From Lachnospiraceae bacterium (lineage in GTDB: Bacteria > Bacillota > Clostridia > Lachnospirales > Lachnospiraceae): a stretch of 48,061 bases of DNA. Below are positions 17,689 through 25,136 of the stretch, piece after piece. Position numbers and translations under genes: made by a program. Position 1 is the first letter of the stretch; each line of letters opens with the position of its first letter. The DNA lies in the NCBI GenBank assembly GCA_910574185.1, contig CAJSZQ010000030.1, forward strand, positions 1 through 48,061. The letters run 5' to 3'. The notes under the pieces are model-generated. The model was not told where the DNA came from and did not search any database. It worked only from the letters and a program-made list of their open reading frames with translations.

Positions 17689-17940
17689 CTATTTTTCAAT
17701 GCCGGCTGCCTTGAAGAGCTTTCCAACAACCTCTGTTGGCTGTGCACCATTATTAAGCCATTTTTTAGCTGCCTCCTCATTAACAGAGAATCCGCTTGGA
17801 TCAAGATTCGGATCGTAAGTACCAATCTCCTCAATAAATCTTCCGTCTCTTGGGGATCTGGAATCTGCTACTACGATTCTATAGAAAGGAGCCTTCTTCT
17901 GTCCCATTCTTTTTAATCTGATTTTTACTGCCATCTTCAT
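17689..17940 (-). CDS. rpsP: 30S ribosomal protein S16
   Basis: An 83-residue ribosomal protein. The N-terminal sequence [26 protein letters not shown] (seen in parts as KIRLKRMG and PFYRIVVAD) is diagnostic. The start used gives two residues, Met-Lys, ahead of the usual MAVKIRL; a start two codons later at 17934 is equally possible, and the GGAGG at about 17945 favours the later one slightly on spacing. It lies between ffh and khpA, as in most Firmicutes. Confidence 0.96.
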   Translation of the reverse strand: MKMAVKIRLKRMGQKKAPFYRIVVADSRSPRDGRFIEEIGTYDPNLDPSGFSVNEEAAKKWLNNGAQPTEVVGKLFKAAGIEK

Positions 17941-17978
17941 TCACCTCCGTAATATTAAACTTCTTAAAAATATTTATG

Positions 17979-19328
17979 TTAAAAAGGAAATCTGAATTTT
18001 CCCTTTTTACCACCTCTGTTCATGGTCTTCATCATCTTCTTCATTCCGTCAAACTGCTTGACCATACGATTCACTTCACTGATATCAACCCCGGCGCCCC
18101 TGGCAATCCTATGCTTTCTTGACGGGTTGATAAGCTCTGGATTCGCTCTCTCCTTCGGCGTCATAGAGTAAATCATAGCTTCCATCCTGGCCATCTGCTT
18201 CTCAGCCGCTTCGGTCTGCTCATCCGTAATCTTCATATTCCTGCCGCCTAAACCTCCGAGTCCCGGAAGCATCCCCATAATACCTGAAACGCCTCCCAGA
18301 TTCTTCATCTGCTTGGTACTCTCCAGAAAATCGTTGTAATCAAACTGATTCTTCTTCATCTTCTGGCCAATCTGCTTCGCTTTTTCCTCGTCAATCTCAG
18401 CTTCCGCCTTCTCAATCAACGTCAGCACATCGCCCATTCCAAGAATCCTTGAGGCCATACGTTCCGGATAAAACTGCTCCAAATCGGAAAGCTTCTCGCC
18501 CATACCTACATATAGAATCGGCTTCCCAGTCACCGCTTTAACAGACAGTGCGGCGCCGCCTCTGGTATCGCCGTCTAACTTTGTCACAATCACGCCGTCG
18601 ATTCCAGCCTTCTGGTCAAATTCAGCCGCCACGTTCACTGCGTCCTGACCGGTCATGGCATCAATTACAAGAATCGTCTGATGCACTTCCACTGTTTCCT
18701 TAATCTCCTGGAGCTCAGCCATCATATCTTCATCAATGTGAAGCCGACCCGCCGTATCCAGAATCACTATATGATTGCCGTTCTTTTTCGCATGCTCAAC
18801 AGCCGCCTTGGCGATATTCGCCGGCTTGTGGTTCTCCCCCATGGAAAAAACCTCTACTCCCTGCTTCTGCCCATTAATCTGCAGCTGCTTAATGGCTGCG
18901 GGACGATATACATCACAGGCAGCCAGCAGCGGTTTCTTACCTTTTAGCTTAAACTTTCCGGCAAGCTTGGCAGTTGTCGTAGTCTTACCTGCACCCTGAA
19001 GACCGGCCATCAGAATAACCGTAATCGCGCTGCCCGGCTGGAACTTAATCTCGGTGGTCTCTGACCCCATAAGCTTCACAAGCTCTTCATTTACAATCTT
19101 TATAACCATCTGTCCCGGATTCAGACCGTTCATCACATCCTGTCCAACGGCCCGTTCCTGTACATTCTTAATAAAATCTTTCACAACCCGGAAGCTTACG
19201 TCGGCGGCAAGAAGCGCGCGCTTAATCTCCTTTAACGCTTCCTTAACATCCGCTTCCGTCAGACGACCCTTACTTCTTAGATTTTTAAATACATTCTGAA
19301 GCTTTTCTGTTAAACTGTCAAATGCCAT
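17979..19328 (-). CDS. ffh: Signal recognition particle protein Ffh
   Basis: A 449-residue SRP54-type GTPase that binds signal sequences and SRP RNA. The N domain begins MAFDSLTEKLQ. The G domain has GLQGAGKTTTTAKLA (G1), DVYRPAAI, DTAGR and TKLDGD. The Met-rich M domain follows from about residue 300, with the RNA-binding segment SRKHRIARGAG. The ATG at 19328 lies directly after the ylxM stop codon, with its ribosome binding site (GAGGAG) inside ylxM, so the two are coupled. An upstream start at 19352 would add eight residues foreign to the family. Confidence 0.97.
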   Translation of the reverse strand: MAFDSLTEKLQNVFKNLRSKGRLTEADVKEALKEIKRALLAADVSFRVVKDFIKNVQERAVGQDVMNGLNPGQMVIKIVNEELVKLMGSETTEIKFQPGSAITVILMAGLQGAGKTTTTAKLAGKFKLKGKKPLLAACDVYRPAAIKQLQINGQKQGVEVFSMGENHKPANIAKAAVEHAKKNGNHIVILDTAGRLHIDEDMMAELQEIKETVEVHQTILVIDAMTGQDAVNVAAEFDQKAGIDGVIVTKLDGDTRGGAALSVKAVTGKPILYVGMGEKLSDLEQFYPERMASRILGMGDVLTLIEKAEAEIDEEKAKQIGQKMKKNQFDYNDFLESTKQMKNLGGVSGIMGMLPGLGGLGGRNMKITDEQTEAAEKQMARMEAMIYSMTPKERANPELINPSRKHRIARGAGVDISEVNRMVKQFDGMKKMMKTMNRGGKKGKFRFPF

Positions 19329-19329
19329 G

Positions 19330-19680
19330 CTACAACTCCTCAATAATCTCATCCGCTATCCTGCGGATATCTGCCTTCAGTTTTACAATATCCGTATTCA
19401 GCTCTGCGTCTTTATCCAAAATCTCATTGATTTCCTGAAGCTTCTTCTTCACTGTGAGAAATCTTGAAACCAAATGTAATCTGTCCTCATACCCCTGCAG
19501 CGTCTTATTGCATCGCTTCACCAAATCATGTACCGCCTGTCTGCTAATACCCGCATTCCCTGCAATCTCGCCAAGGGATAAATCATCCAGTGCAAATTGC
19601 TCATAAATCTCCTTCTGGCGGCTCGTAAGAAGTTCTCCATAAAAATCATAGAGCAATGCCTGCTTTAAAATATCATCCAT
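19330..19680 (-). CDS. ylxM: YlxM-family SRP-associated DNA-binding protein
   Basis: A 116-residue helix-turn-helix protein of the UPF0122/YlxM family. Typical blocks are LLYDFYGELLTSRQKEI, LAEIAG-like DLSLGEIAGNAGISRQAVHDLVKR (the HTH, residues about 40-60) and a C-terminal coiled region. In streptococci YlxM modulates SRP GTPase activity. It overlaps the ffh ribosome binding site and is the first gene of the SRP-translation cluster here. Confidence 0.93.
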   Translation of the reverse strand: MDDILKQALLYDFYGELLTSRQKEIYEQFALDDLSLGEIAGNAGISRQAVHDLVKRCNKTLQGYEDRLHLVSRFLTVKKKLQEINEILDKDAELNTDIVKLKADIRRIADEIIEEL

Positions 19681-19764
19681 CGTTTCTCACCTGTGTTATC
19701 ATATACTAATTCCTTCCCGGCGTCAAGTATTTTTTCTTTACGAACTATTGTTCGCATTATTTCT

Positions 19765-19816
19765 GTTACAGTTCACAGGTCATTTGGTAAACAGCGGGTC
19801 GAATCAGGAGCATGTC
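19765..19816. repeat. Solo right arm of the palindromic element family
   Basis: This 52-bp stretch starts GTTACAGTTCACAGGTC and is the inverse of the right arm of copies A and B, up to GCATGTCT. It shares the T-A pair version of the stem with copy B. The rest of the element is absent. No gene lies between 19681 and 19944. Confidence 0.75.
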
Positions 19817-19944
19817 TTTTCTGTCTTTCTCTCCTAAATACTTTCCCAGTATCTACGCATATAATTTTTCTCAAATTCACCTCACACTTTTATTTTATCC
19901 ACATATGATGTAGTGTAAATCAAAACTTTACGGAGGTTATTTCA

Positions 19945-20202
19945 ATGAGTGATTTATCTAACTGTGGATGCGGTTGTGAAACAAACGGATGTGGCGGATG
20001 TGGCCACAATATGGACTGTGGTTGCGGAAGCAACAGTTGTATGTGGATTATCCTGCTTCTGATCTTCTGCGGCGGATGCGGCAATGGATTCGGACGCGGC
20101 GACTGTGGCTGTGGCTGCGGCGGCGGCAATGATAGCTGCATGTGGATTATCCTTCTCCTCATCTTCTGTGGCGGATGCGGAAACGGATTTGGCTGCTGCT
20201 AA
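19945..20202 (+). CDS. Cys/Gly-rich small membrane protein with an internal duplication
   Basis: An 85-residue protein made of Cys/Gly-rich linkers around two identical hydrophobic segments. SCMWIILLLIFCGGCGNGFG occurs twice, near residues 31-50 and 63-82. There are about 20 cysteines. The layout recalls the tiny YjcZ/SscA-like spore proteins, whose members have a hydrophobic segment with Cys/Gly flanks, but the match is by style only. A strong GGAGG lies 9 bases before the ATG. It is the first of three plus-strand genes. A role in the spore coat is a guess. Confidence 0.75.
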   Translation: MSDLSNCGCGCETNGCGGCGHNMDCGCGSNSCMWIILLLIFCGGCGNGFGRGDCGCGCGGGNDSCMWIILLLIFCGGCGNGFGCC

Positions 20203-20227
20203 TTTCACACATTTCAGCGAAAAGCCA

Positions 20228-20262
20228 TATGCGGGGATATATTTTTATATCCTCGCATATAC
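20228..20262 (+). terminator. Hairpin after the Cys-rich gene
   Basis: ATATGCGGGGATATA pairs with TATATCCTCGCATAT around a short T-rich loop, about 25 bp after the stop codon. There is no T run after the stem on the plus strand, so it may be an mRNA-stabilising or attenuating hairpin instead of a full terminator. Confidence 0.6.
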
Positions 20263-20293
20263 ATAGTACAACGTTACCTTCAGGCAGGGATTT

Positions 20294-20722
20294 ATGGAAA
20301 AACGTCCGCTTCTTCCCATGACACAACTGGATATGCTTGTTACATCTGAGAAGCTGCAGATGATGAAACTGATGCTTCCCTATATCCCTTCGTCTTACCG
20401 GGGTATGTTGGCAATCTATCTCAAATTCACTGAATTTCAGAATACGATTCGTCTGTTTAATGGCTCTGGCAGCAGTTCCTCCTCTGACATTATAAAAAGC
20501 AGGGACATCCATTCCCCTGCGGATATTCTGGAAGATCTGCGTCCTTTTATGGACCCGAAGGACATGGACTCCATCGATATGCTGCTGAACGCCATCAACA
20601 TGATGGATATGATGAAAGGGATGGATTCCCCTGATTTTTCTGCTTTTGGAAATTCAGGGGAAATGGCCGATATGATGAATATGTTCAACACTATTATGAA
20701 AGGAAGTGAAGATAATGAATGA
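20294..20722 (+). CDS. Unknown Met-rich protein
   Basis: A 142-residue protein with no signal peptide or membrane segment. It begins MEKRPLLPMTQLDMLV, has a short Ser-rich linker near residues 58-66, and a C-terminal half rich in Met and Asp (NMMDMMKGMDS). Its stop codon overlaps the start of the next gene by eight bases, so the two are coupled. I recognise the pair as the kind of conserved small proteins seen next to Cys-rich spore proteins in Lachnospiraceae, but no function is known to me. The ribosome binding site is weak. Confidence 0.65.
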   Translation: MEKRPLLPMTQLDMLVTSEKLQMMKLMLPYIPSSYRGMLAIYLKFTEFQNTIRLFNGSGSSSSSDIIKSRDIHSPADILEDLRPFMDPKDMDSIDMLLNAINMMDMMKGMDSPDFSAFGNSGEMADMMNMFNTIMKGSEDNE

Positions 20723-21005
20723 TTGGATGAATCATCCTGCAATGGAAAATATTGACCCGGTCAAACTGGAATTAATAAAAGCGGCCTCTTCCAAAATAAA
20801 TGGTAAAAGCGGCAACCAGATGGCTACTGTCATGATGGCGCTTATCACTACGGCAAAACAAAAAGGAATACAATTCAGCCCAGAAGAGATGACTTTAATT
20901 CTTGAAGTTCTCAAAGACGGGAAATCCGAAGACGAGCAGGGCCAGATAGACGGCATGGTAAATATGGTTATGAATATGGTAAAAACACACAGCAGTAAAA
21001 AATGA
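20715..21005 (+). CDS. Unknown helical protein coupled to the preceding gene
   Basis: A 96-residue helical protein beginning MNDWMNHPAMENIDPVK. The ATG at 20715 has AGGAAG upstream. It overlaps the preceding gene by eight bases. It is rich in Met, Lys and acidic residues and ends with a Met-Val repeat (MVNMVMNMV). No domain is recognised. Coupled translation with its neighbour suggests the two products interact or act together. Confidence 0.65.
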   Translation: MNDWMNHPAMENIDPVKLELIKAASSKINGKSGNQMATVMMALITTAKQKGIQFSPEEMTLILEVLKDGKSEDEQGQIDGMVNMVMNMVKTHSSKK

Positions 21006-21103
21006 TACTTTTTGATTGCTGCATGACATCCTGGCCCGGTGTGACTTCCACCGCCTTTCCAAGAATCGTTTAGTGAAAATCATCAAAGGAAAATATCAAT
21101 AAT

Positions 21104-21331
21104 TTCCACCTGTGCGGTTGGGACTGCCTGCCAGAAACAGCGCGCCTTATTACGCAAAGCTGGGCAACACTCCGGTGAACTAACTGCTAACTTCGTCTAA
21201 AATGCGCAGGAATGCCTGCGCGTCCAAGTCTTCGTAAGCAGTGGATTTCACTTCCGTTAAAAGCACCCTCTTATGCTTTGCCTAATAAGGCGCGCTGTTT
21301 CCGGCAGGCAGCCCCAACCGCACAGGTGGAA
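21104..21331. repeat. Large palindromic element, copy H, with 56-bp arms
   Basis: Bases 21104-21159 pair with 21276-21331 over 56 bp with three mismatches. The 116-bp interior aligns with the interior of copies A and B (shared blocks TTGAACT/GTGAACT, GCGCAGG...CCTGCGC at the tip and ...TTTCAATTCC/TTTCACTTCC). The arms are unrelated to those of A and B. So the interior is conserved while the outer stem is replaced but kept paired. It lies between unknown genes and a decayed recombinase. Confidence 0.8.
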
Positions 21332-21396
21332 TAAACTGATACAGCAGCCGAAACTGCTGCTCTGATATTATCTGCTTTGACCAGTCTCCATACAGC

Positions 21397-21840
21397 TTAA
21401 TGAATTGTCTTTTCAAGCAAAGGTCTGTCCGGGTTCCTTCCGTCCGTATGGATTGTCAGATTATTGCCACAATCGGCACATTTTAAAATTCCCCGGAACT
21501 TATTATCATAACCAGAAGTATAAGGCTTTACTTTTGTATGCCAGTCAAGAATTTCCTGATTGTAATAAGCTGGCTTCGGAATTTTTTCTTCATAAAGAAT
21601 CTTCCCAATCTTATTGTTTCCGTAGCCTTCCAACGCAAGCTGGAAAATGTAACGGATAGTCGGTGCTGTCTCTTCATCCGCAATCAGATGATTTTTGTCT
21701 GCCGGGTCTTTTTTATAACCAAACGGTGCATACGCCCCCATAAATTTTCCCTGACTGGCTCGGATATACCTTCCTGTCTTTACCTTTTTAGAAATATCCC
21801 TCGAATAAAATTCGTTCAGGATATTCTTGAACGGAGTAAT
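21397..21840 (-). pseudogene. Decayed large serine recombinase
   Basis: The remnant can be read from the end of the catalytic domain (FYSRDISKKVKTGRY at about 21760-21820) through the recombinase domain (GAYAPFGYKKDP, IRYIFQLALEGYG, KIGKILYEEKIPKPAYYNQE) to the start of the zinc-ribbon segment (ILKCADCGNNL). The N-terminal catalytic Ser is absent, a segment between the recombinase and zinc regions is deleted, and the frame stops early. It is probably the trace of a former integrative element that used this region, now separated from any partner. Confidence 0.8.
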
Positions 21841-21849
21841 TATTATTTA

Positions 21850-22005
21850 TCAATTAGTGAATTTATCTAAGCTCGTTTCAGCTTCTCTCAACATTTCATT
21901 CATTACATTGCTGTGGTCTGCTCCAGATATAAGTTGAACGAATTTAATACTTTCGCTACTCTTACCTATAGCATTTTCAGATGAGTGAGATAGATTTATA
22001 TCCAT
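21850..22005 (-). CDS. Small unknown ORF
   Basis: A 51-residue frame starting MDINLSHSSENAIGKSSES. It has no clear ribosome binding site and no recognised domain. It lies 40 bp downstream of the methyltransferase on the same strand and just upstream of the recombinase remnant. It could be a real small gene or the end of a lost one; I rate it weak. Confidence 0.3.
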   Translation of the reverse strand: MDINLSHSSENAIGKSSESIKFVQLISGADHSNVMNEMLREAETSLDKFTN

Positions 22006-22045
22006 ATTCTATCAATAAATCCTAAATTTGAAAGATGAGAGTGTA

Positions 22046-22762
22046 TCACAATGCCCTTTTCAACTTGATACAAATGCCCACAAAACAAGTATAAGGTTTA
22101 ATAATTGTTTCAAAATATTGCCTATCTCTAAGAGCAAATTTATTATTTGTCGCAAGCCAATCGTTCCATGCTTTGCTGAAGCAATCCATTTCCCATGTCC
22201 TTACCAACTCGATTCTATCATTGCCGCCAATAAGTTCTTTCCAGAGCTTTGGACTTTTGAACATATAAGCGTCCTTCCCAAGCCAATCGGAAAGAAGCTC
22301 TTCGCTACAACCTGTATACTCATCCTTCAGACCAGGAACTCCGATCAAAACTACTCCATTATCTTTCATAAATGGCAAAATCTTTTCTTGAAAAAAACCT
22401 TTGCTTCCCGCAAAATAATGATAAGAATCAATACTAATCAACGCACGAAACTGCTCTTTTTCAAAGCGAAGATTGTTCGCATCTTCGCAAATAGGCGTTA
22501 TCTGCTCTCCAACACCCCATTCAACAAACCGTTTCCTGTTTTCTTCTGCACTTACCCATAAATCATTTGCGAAAACTTTTGCCCTAGTCTCTTTGGCAAT
22601 GATAAGACTTGTCAATCCTGTTCCACATCCTAAGTCGAGGATTATATCATCAGAAAGAAGCTGTAGAGGAAATTTATCAAATAGCTCTGCTAATATCCTT
22701 ACGCTATTTGGCCCCATCATAGTTTCAGCTGAAATATATGCCTTATAGTTACCAATATTCAT
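22046..22762 (-). CDS. Class I SAM-dependent methyltransferase
   Basis: A 238-residue Rossmann-fold methyltransferase. Motif I is ILDLGCGTGLTSLII, followed by VFANDLW as motif II and ALISIDSYHYF near motif IV. The C-terminal part (PYTCFVGICIKL) is typical of small-molecule methyltransferases in Firmicutes. Substrate unknown. It is single, with a hairpin between it and the macro-domain gene. It sits in an accessory zone beside a recombinase remnant. Confidence 0.85.
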   Translation of the reverse strand: MNIGNYKAYISAETMMGPNSVRILAELFDKFPLQLLSDDIILDLGCGTGLTSLIIAKETRAKVFANDLWVSAEENRKRFVEWGVGEQITPICEDANNLRFEKEQFRALISIDSYHYFAGSKGFFQEKILPFMKDNGVVLIGVPGLKDEYTGCSEELLSDWLGKDAYMFKSPKLWKELIGGNDRIELVRTWEMDCFSKAWNDWLATNNKFALRDRQYFETIIKPYTCFVGICIKLKRAL

Positions 22763-22848
22763 GTGCTCTATCTCCTTTATATCCCAATCTATATGTTTAT
22801 CTCTATAAAATATTTTAACATATAATTTGCCTTTTTTCTATGTATCTT

Positions 22849-22903
22849 TTAATTACTCAAACTTCGCACATAGATTTTGCCTATGCGAAGTTTGAGTTAA
22901 TTA
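22849..22903 (-). terminator. Hairpin downstream of the macro-domain gene
   Basis: TAATTACTCAAACTTCGCA pairs with TGCGAAGTTTGAGTTAATTA, with an ATAG/CTAT extension around the loop. It lies 22 bp beyond the macro-domain stop codon. On the minus strand it is followed by AAAAGATAC, so a T run is lacking, but the stem is long and stable. Confidence 0.7.
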
Positions 22904-22924
22904 TAAGTATTGTTTATCTATTTA

Positions 22925-23473
22925 TTAGCGTATTTCTCTCTGGACTCTCTTATGTACCTTTAATACTAGTACTTTCTCATATGCTGCAAGAGTTTCTGCG
23001 TCAAACAGAACAAATCTCACGATGTCAATCTTGTCCATATGTTCTCTACAGAACTCGCGGACTGTCTTGACTGCCACAAGCGCAGCCTGATCTACCGGAT
23101 AGCTGTACACCCCTGTTGAGATAGACGGGAATGCGATTGTGCGAATCCCATAATCCACCGCAGTCTTAAGGGAATTCCAATACGCATTTTCAAGAAACCG
23201 TTCTTCTCCATTATGTCCACCGCGCCAGACAGGTCCTACTGTATGGATAATATATTTACACTGCAAGTTATAAGCTCCGGTAATCTTTGCCTCTCCAGTC
23301 CTACAGCCATGCAGGCTTCTGCATTCGTCCAGAAGCTTACGCCCAGCAGCGCGATGAATGGCTCCATCTACGCCCCCGCCGCCAAGCAGGCTGTTGTTTG
23401 CTGCATTTACGATTGCTTCCAAATCGTCTACTTTTGTAATATCTCCCAAAATAGTCTGTATTTGATATCCCAT
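22925..23473 (-). CDS. Macro-domain protein (O-acetyl-ADP-ribose deacetylase-like)
   Basis: A 182-residue macro domain of the YmdB/MacroD type. The ADP-ribose pocket shows GDITKVDDLEAIVNAANNSLLGGGGVDGAIHRAAG in pieces such as VNAANNSLLGGGG and GVDGAIHRAAG. The catalytic-loop FPSISTGVYSYP is complete. Such enzymes remove O-acetyl groups from ADP-ribose or ADP-ribose from proteins. No ADP-ribosyltransferase or sirtuin lies beside it, so partner and role are open. Length is normal. Confidence 0.9.
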   Translation of the reverse strand: MGYQIQTILGDITKVDDLEAIVNAANNSLLGGGGVDGAIHRAAGRKLLDECRSLHGCRTGEAKITGAYNLQCKYIIHTVGPVWRGGHNGEERFLENAYWNSLKTAVDYGIRTIAFPSISTGVYSYPVDQAALVAVKTVREFCREHMDKIDIVRFVLFDAETLAAYEKVLVLKVHKRVQREIR

Positions 23474-23878
23474 AACTATATCTCCCTCCCAGAATGACGG
23501 TCTATATCACGCCGCGCAATCCGCGCTGACCAGTCTTTCTATAATAATGAATTGAATTTAAAATTTTATACAGATTGTAAGTATATTATTGACATACGAC
23601 GCAGTGATTGTACCGCCCATTTTTTCTGTCAACCACATAAAATATTATATTGTGAAGCCAAAAGTAAATCAACACTTACGGGATAATTCGTTATAAGCAA
23701 TCGAATAGGACTATTTCAGCCCGCTGTTCATTAGGTTTCTGAAAAATATGTATTGACTTAAAGTTAGGTTTAAGTACTATAATAGCAATTATTATAAGGC
23801 TGTTTGCTTTTAATTACACGAAAAGAGTGCTTTTGTCAATAGATATGGCATTACTCTAGTATATTCTCGTAACAGTTC
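23474..23878. other. Intergenic stretch upstream of the flavodoxin operon
   Basis: No convincing gene is seen. The only feature I find is the MerR-type promoter at 23753-23783. Sequence is AT-rich. Confidence 0.5.
23753..23783 (+). promoter_or_regulatory. MerR-family promoter/operator
   Basis: TTGACT (23753-23758) and TATAAT (23778-23783) are separated by 19 bp, the long spacer used by MerR-family activators. The spacer holds the dyad ACTTAAA-GTTAGG-TTTAAGT (23756-23775), close to the CTTAAAGTTAACTTTAAG operators of AdhR/NmlR-type regulators. No merR gene is visible in the window. It points at the flavodoxin operon at 24329 but is separated from it by about 545 bp holding two palindromes. 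Confidence 0.7.
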
Positions 23879-24117
23879 GTTACTGTTCACACATCGCCTG
23901 CCGGACGCGGATTGAATCAGGAGCATGTCTCTGAGCAGACGGAGTAACATTCCATTGAACTGGCAGCTAACGCAGACTAAGCCGCTCAGGAAAGCCTTCG
24001 CGCCTAAGTCTGCATAAGCTGCTATTTCAATTCCATGAAAAACACTCCTGAATTGTCTGCTCAAAGACATGCTCCTGATTCAACCCGCTGTTTACCAAAT
24101 GACCTGTGAACTGTAAC
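23879..24117. repeat. Large palindromic intergenic element, copy B
   Basis: This 239-bp copy nearly equals copy A, with ends GTTACTGTTCACA and TGTGAACTGTAAC. The main stem is 23912-23940 against 24055-24083. One stem position is G-C in copy A and T-A here, a compensatory change. One other base is mismatched. The interior tip (GCTCAGG..CCTTCGC) is unchanged. Confidence 0.85.
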
Positions 24118-24260
24118 AACAGTTCAGCCTGCAACTGCGCACTTGCTGCGCAGTTAGCAGCCAATGAACCTGAGTAGCCAGGAATCCGCCCCTTTTCCGT
24201 AGGCAAACTTTAAAATGGGAGGATTTCGTAACAGTGAAGCCGGAAGGCTGAACTGTTACA
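24113..24260. repeat. Palindromic element, copy F, abutting copy B
   Basis: GTAAC at 24113, shared with the end of copy B, and GTTAC ending at 24260. ACAGTTCAGCCT (24119-24130) pairs with AGGCTGAACTGT (24246-24257). Inside are AACTGCGC...GCGCAGTT and AATCC/GGATT stems. It ends 68 bp before the flavodoxin gene. A partial copy of its right arm is at 153-178. Confidence 0.7.
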
Positions 24261-24328
24261 TATTCCCGAGGGTGCAGATACAGAGATTCCAGAATACGTT
24301 AACAATATTTCATACAGGAGGTTGATAG

Positions 24329-25006
24329 ATGAAGAATATTTTCAGAATGTTACTGTGTATCATATTTATATTTTCTTTAGCAGGTTGTGGTAATTTGGAA
24401 AATAAAACCGTTGAAAAATCTGAGAATAATACAGTAACTGAATCTGTGCGTGAGAAAACAGAATCGACGGCAGAAGAAAAGCAAACACAAACAAGCAATG
24501 TAAATACTTCAGATGATACTTCAAAAGTTGCTGTGGTGTATTTTTCAGGAACAGGCAATACAAGAGAGGTTGCTAATCTGATTGCCTCTGAAACCGAAGC
24601 TGATATTTACGAGATAATTCCAACAGAAAAGTACAGTGACGAAGACTTAAATTATAACAATGATAATTGCAGAGCTAATATCGAAATGAAAGATAAAAAT
24701 GCCAGGCCAGAGATTGAAAGCGATTTAAGCGCTGTGGCAGATTATGACACCATCTATCTGGGACATCCTATTTGGTGGGGAACAGCGCCCCGTATCATAC
24801 AGACCTTTTTAGAGAACTATGATTTTAGCAAAACAACAATTTATACTTTTTGTACGTCTGGAGGAAGTGGAATAGAAAAAAGTATATCAGATATTCAATC
24901 GGCTTATCCAGAATTGAACATTGTTGCAGGAAAAAGATTCAGCGATGCTACAGACGATGATGTAAAAGAGTGGATAGAAAGTCTAAAATCAAAGACCCCG
25001 CAGTAA
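24329..25006 (+). CDS. Flavodoxin-fold lipoprotein
   Basis: A 225-residue exported lipoprotein. Residues 1-20 form a signal peptide with the lipobox SLAGC, so Cys20 would be lipid-modified. A Thr/Glu-rich linker runs to about residue 68. The flavodoxin domain (Flavodoxin_4 type) begins KVAVVYFSGTGNTREVA with the FMN phosphate loop, and continues with YDTIYLGHPIWWGTAP and the FCTSGGSGIEKS ribityl/ring loop. It probably transfers electrons or handles quinones at the outer face of the membrane. The start has AGGAGG 7 bases upstream. It heads a three-gene plus-strand unit. Confidence 0.88.
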   Translation: MKNIFRMLLCIIFIFSLAGCGNLENKTVEKSENNTVTESVREKTESTAEEKQTQTSNVNTSDDTSKVAVVYFSGTGNTREVANLIASETEADIYEIIPTEKYSDEDLNYNNDNCRANIEMKDKNARPEIESDLSAVADYDTIYLGHPIWWGTAPRIIQTFLENYDFSKTTIYTFCTSGGSGIEKSISDIQSAYPELNIVAGKRFSDATDDDVKEWIESLKSKTPQ

Positions 25007-25120
25007 GCTGACGGGGCATCAAAATTCCAGCGCAACAAGCCGCTGGGTATTTGACCCTCGCGGCAGTCGCCAAATATCCATGCAAGCATGGCTGCTTGGC
25101 TCGCTGCTTCGCGAGAATAA
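24996..25120 (+). repeat. Highly structured intergenic stretch between flavodoxin and CMD-cupin genes
   Basis: Successive hairpins are visible: CCCCG...CGGGG spanning the flavodoxin stop codon, CCAGCG...CGCTGG, TATTTG...CAAATA, the palindrome CCATGCAAGCATGG, and CTCGC...GCGAG. The first could terminate or attenuate transcription; together they look like an inserted structured module. No reading frame is supported here. Confidence 0.5.
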
Positions 25121-25136
25121 AAGGAGGATGAGAAAG

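Noticed and set aside
7926..24117. Palindromes A and B as CRISPR arrays or retron RNAs
   Set aside because: No repeat-spacer periodicity, no cas genes and no reverse transcriptase anywhere in the window.
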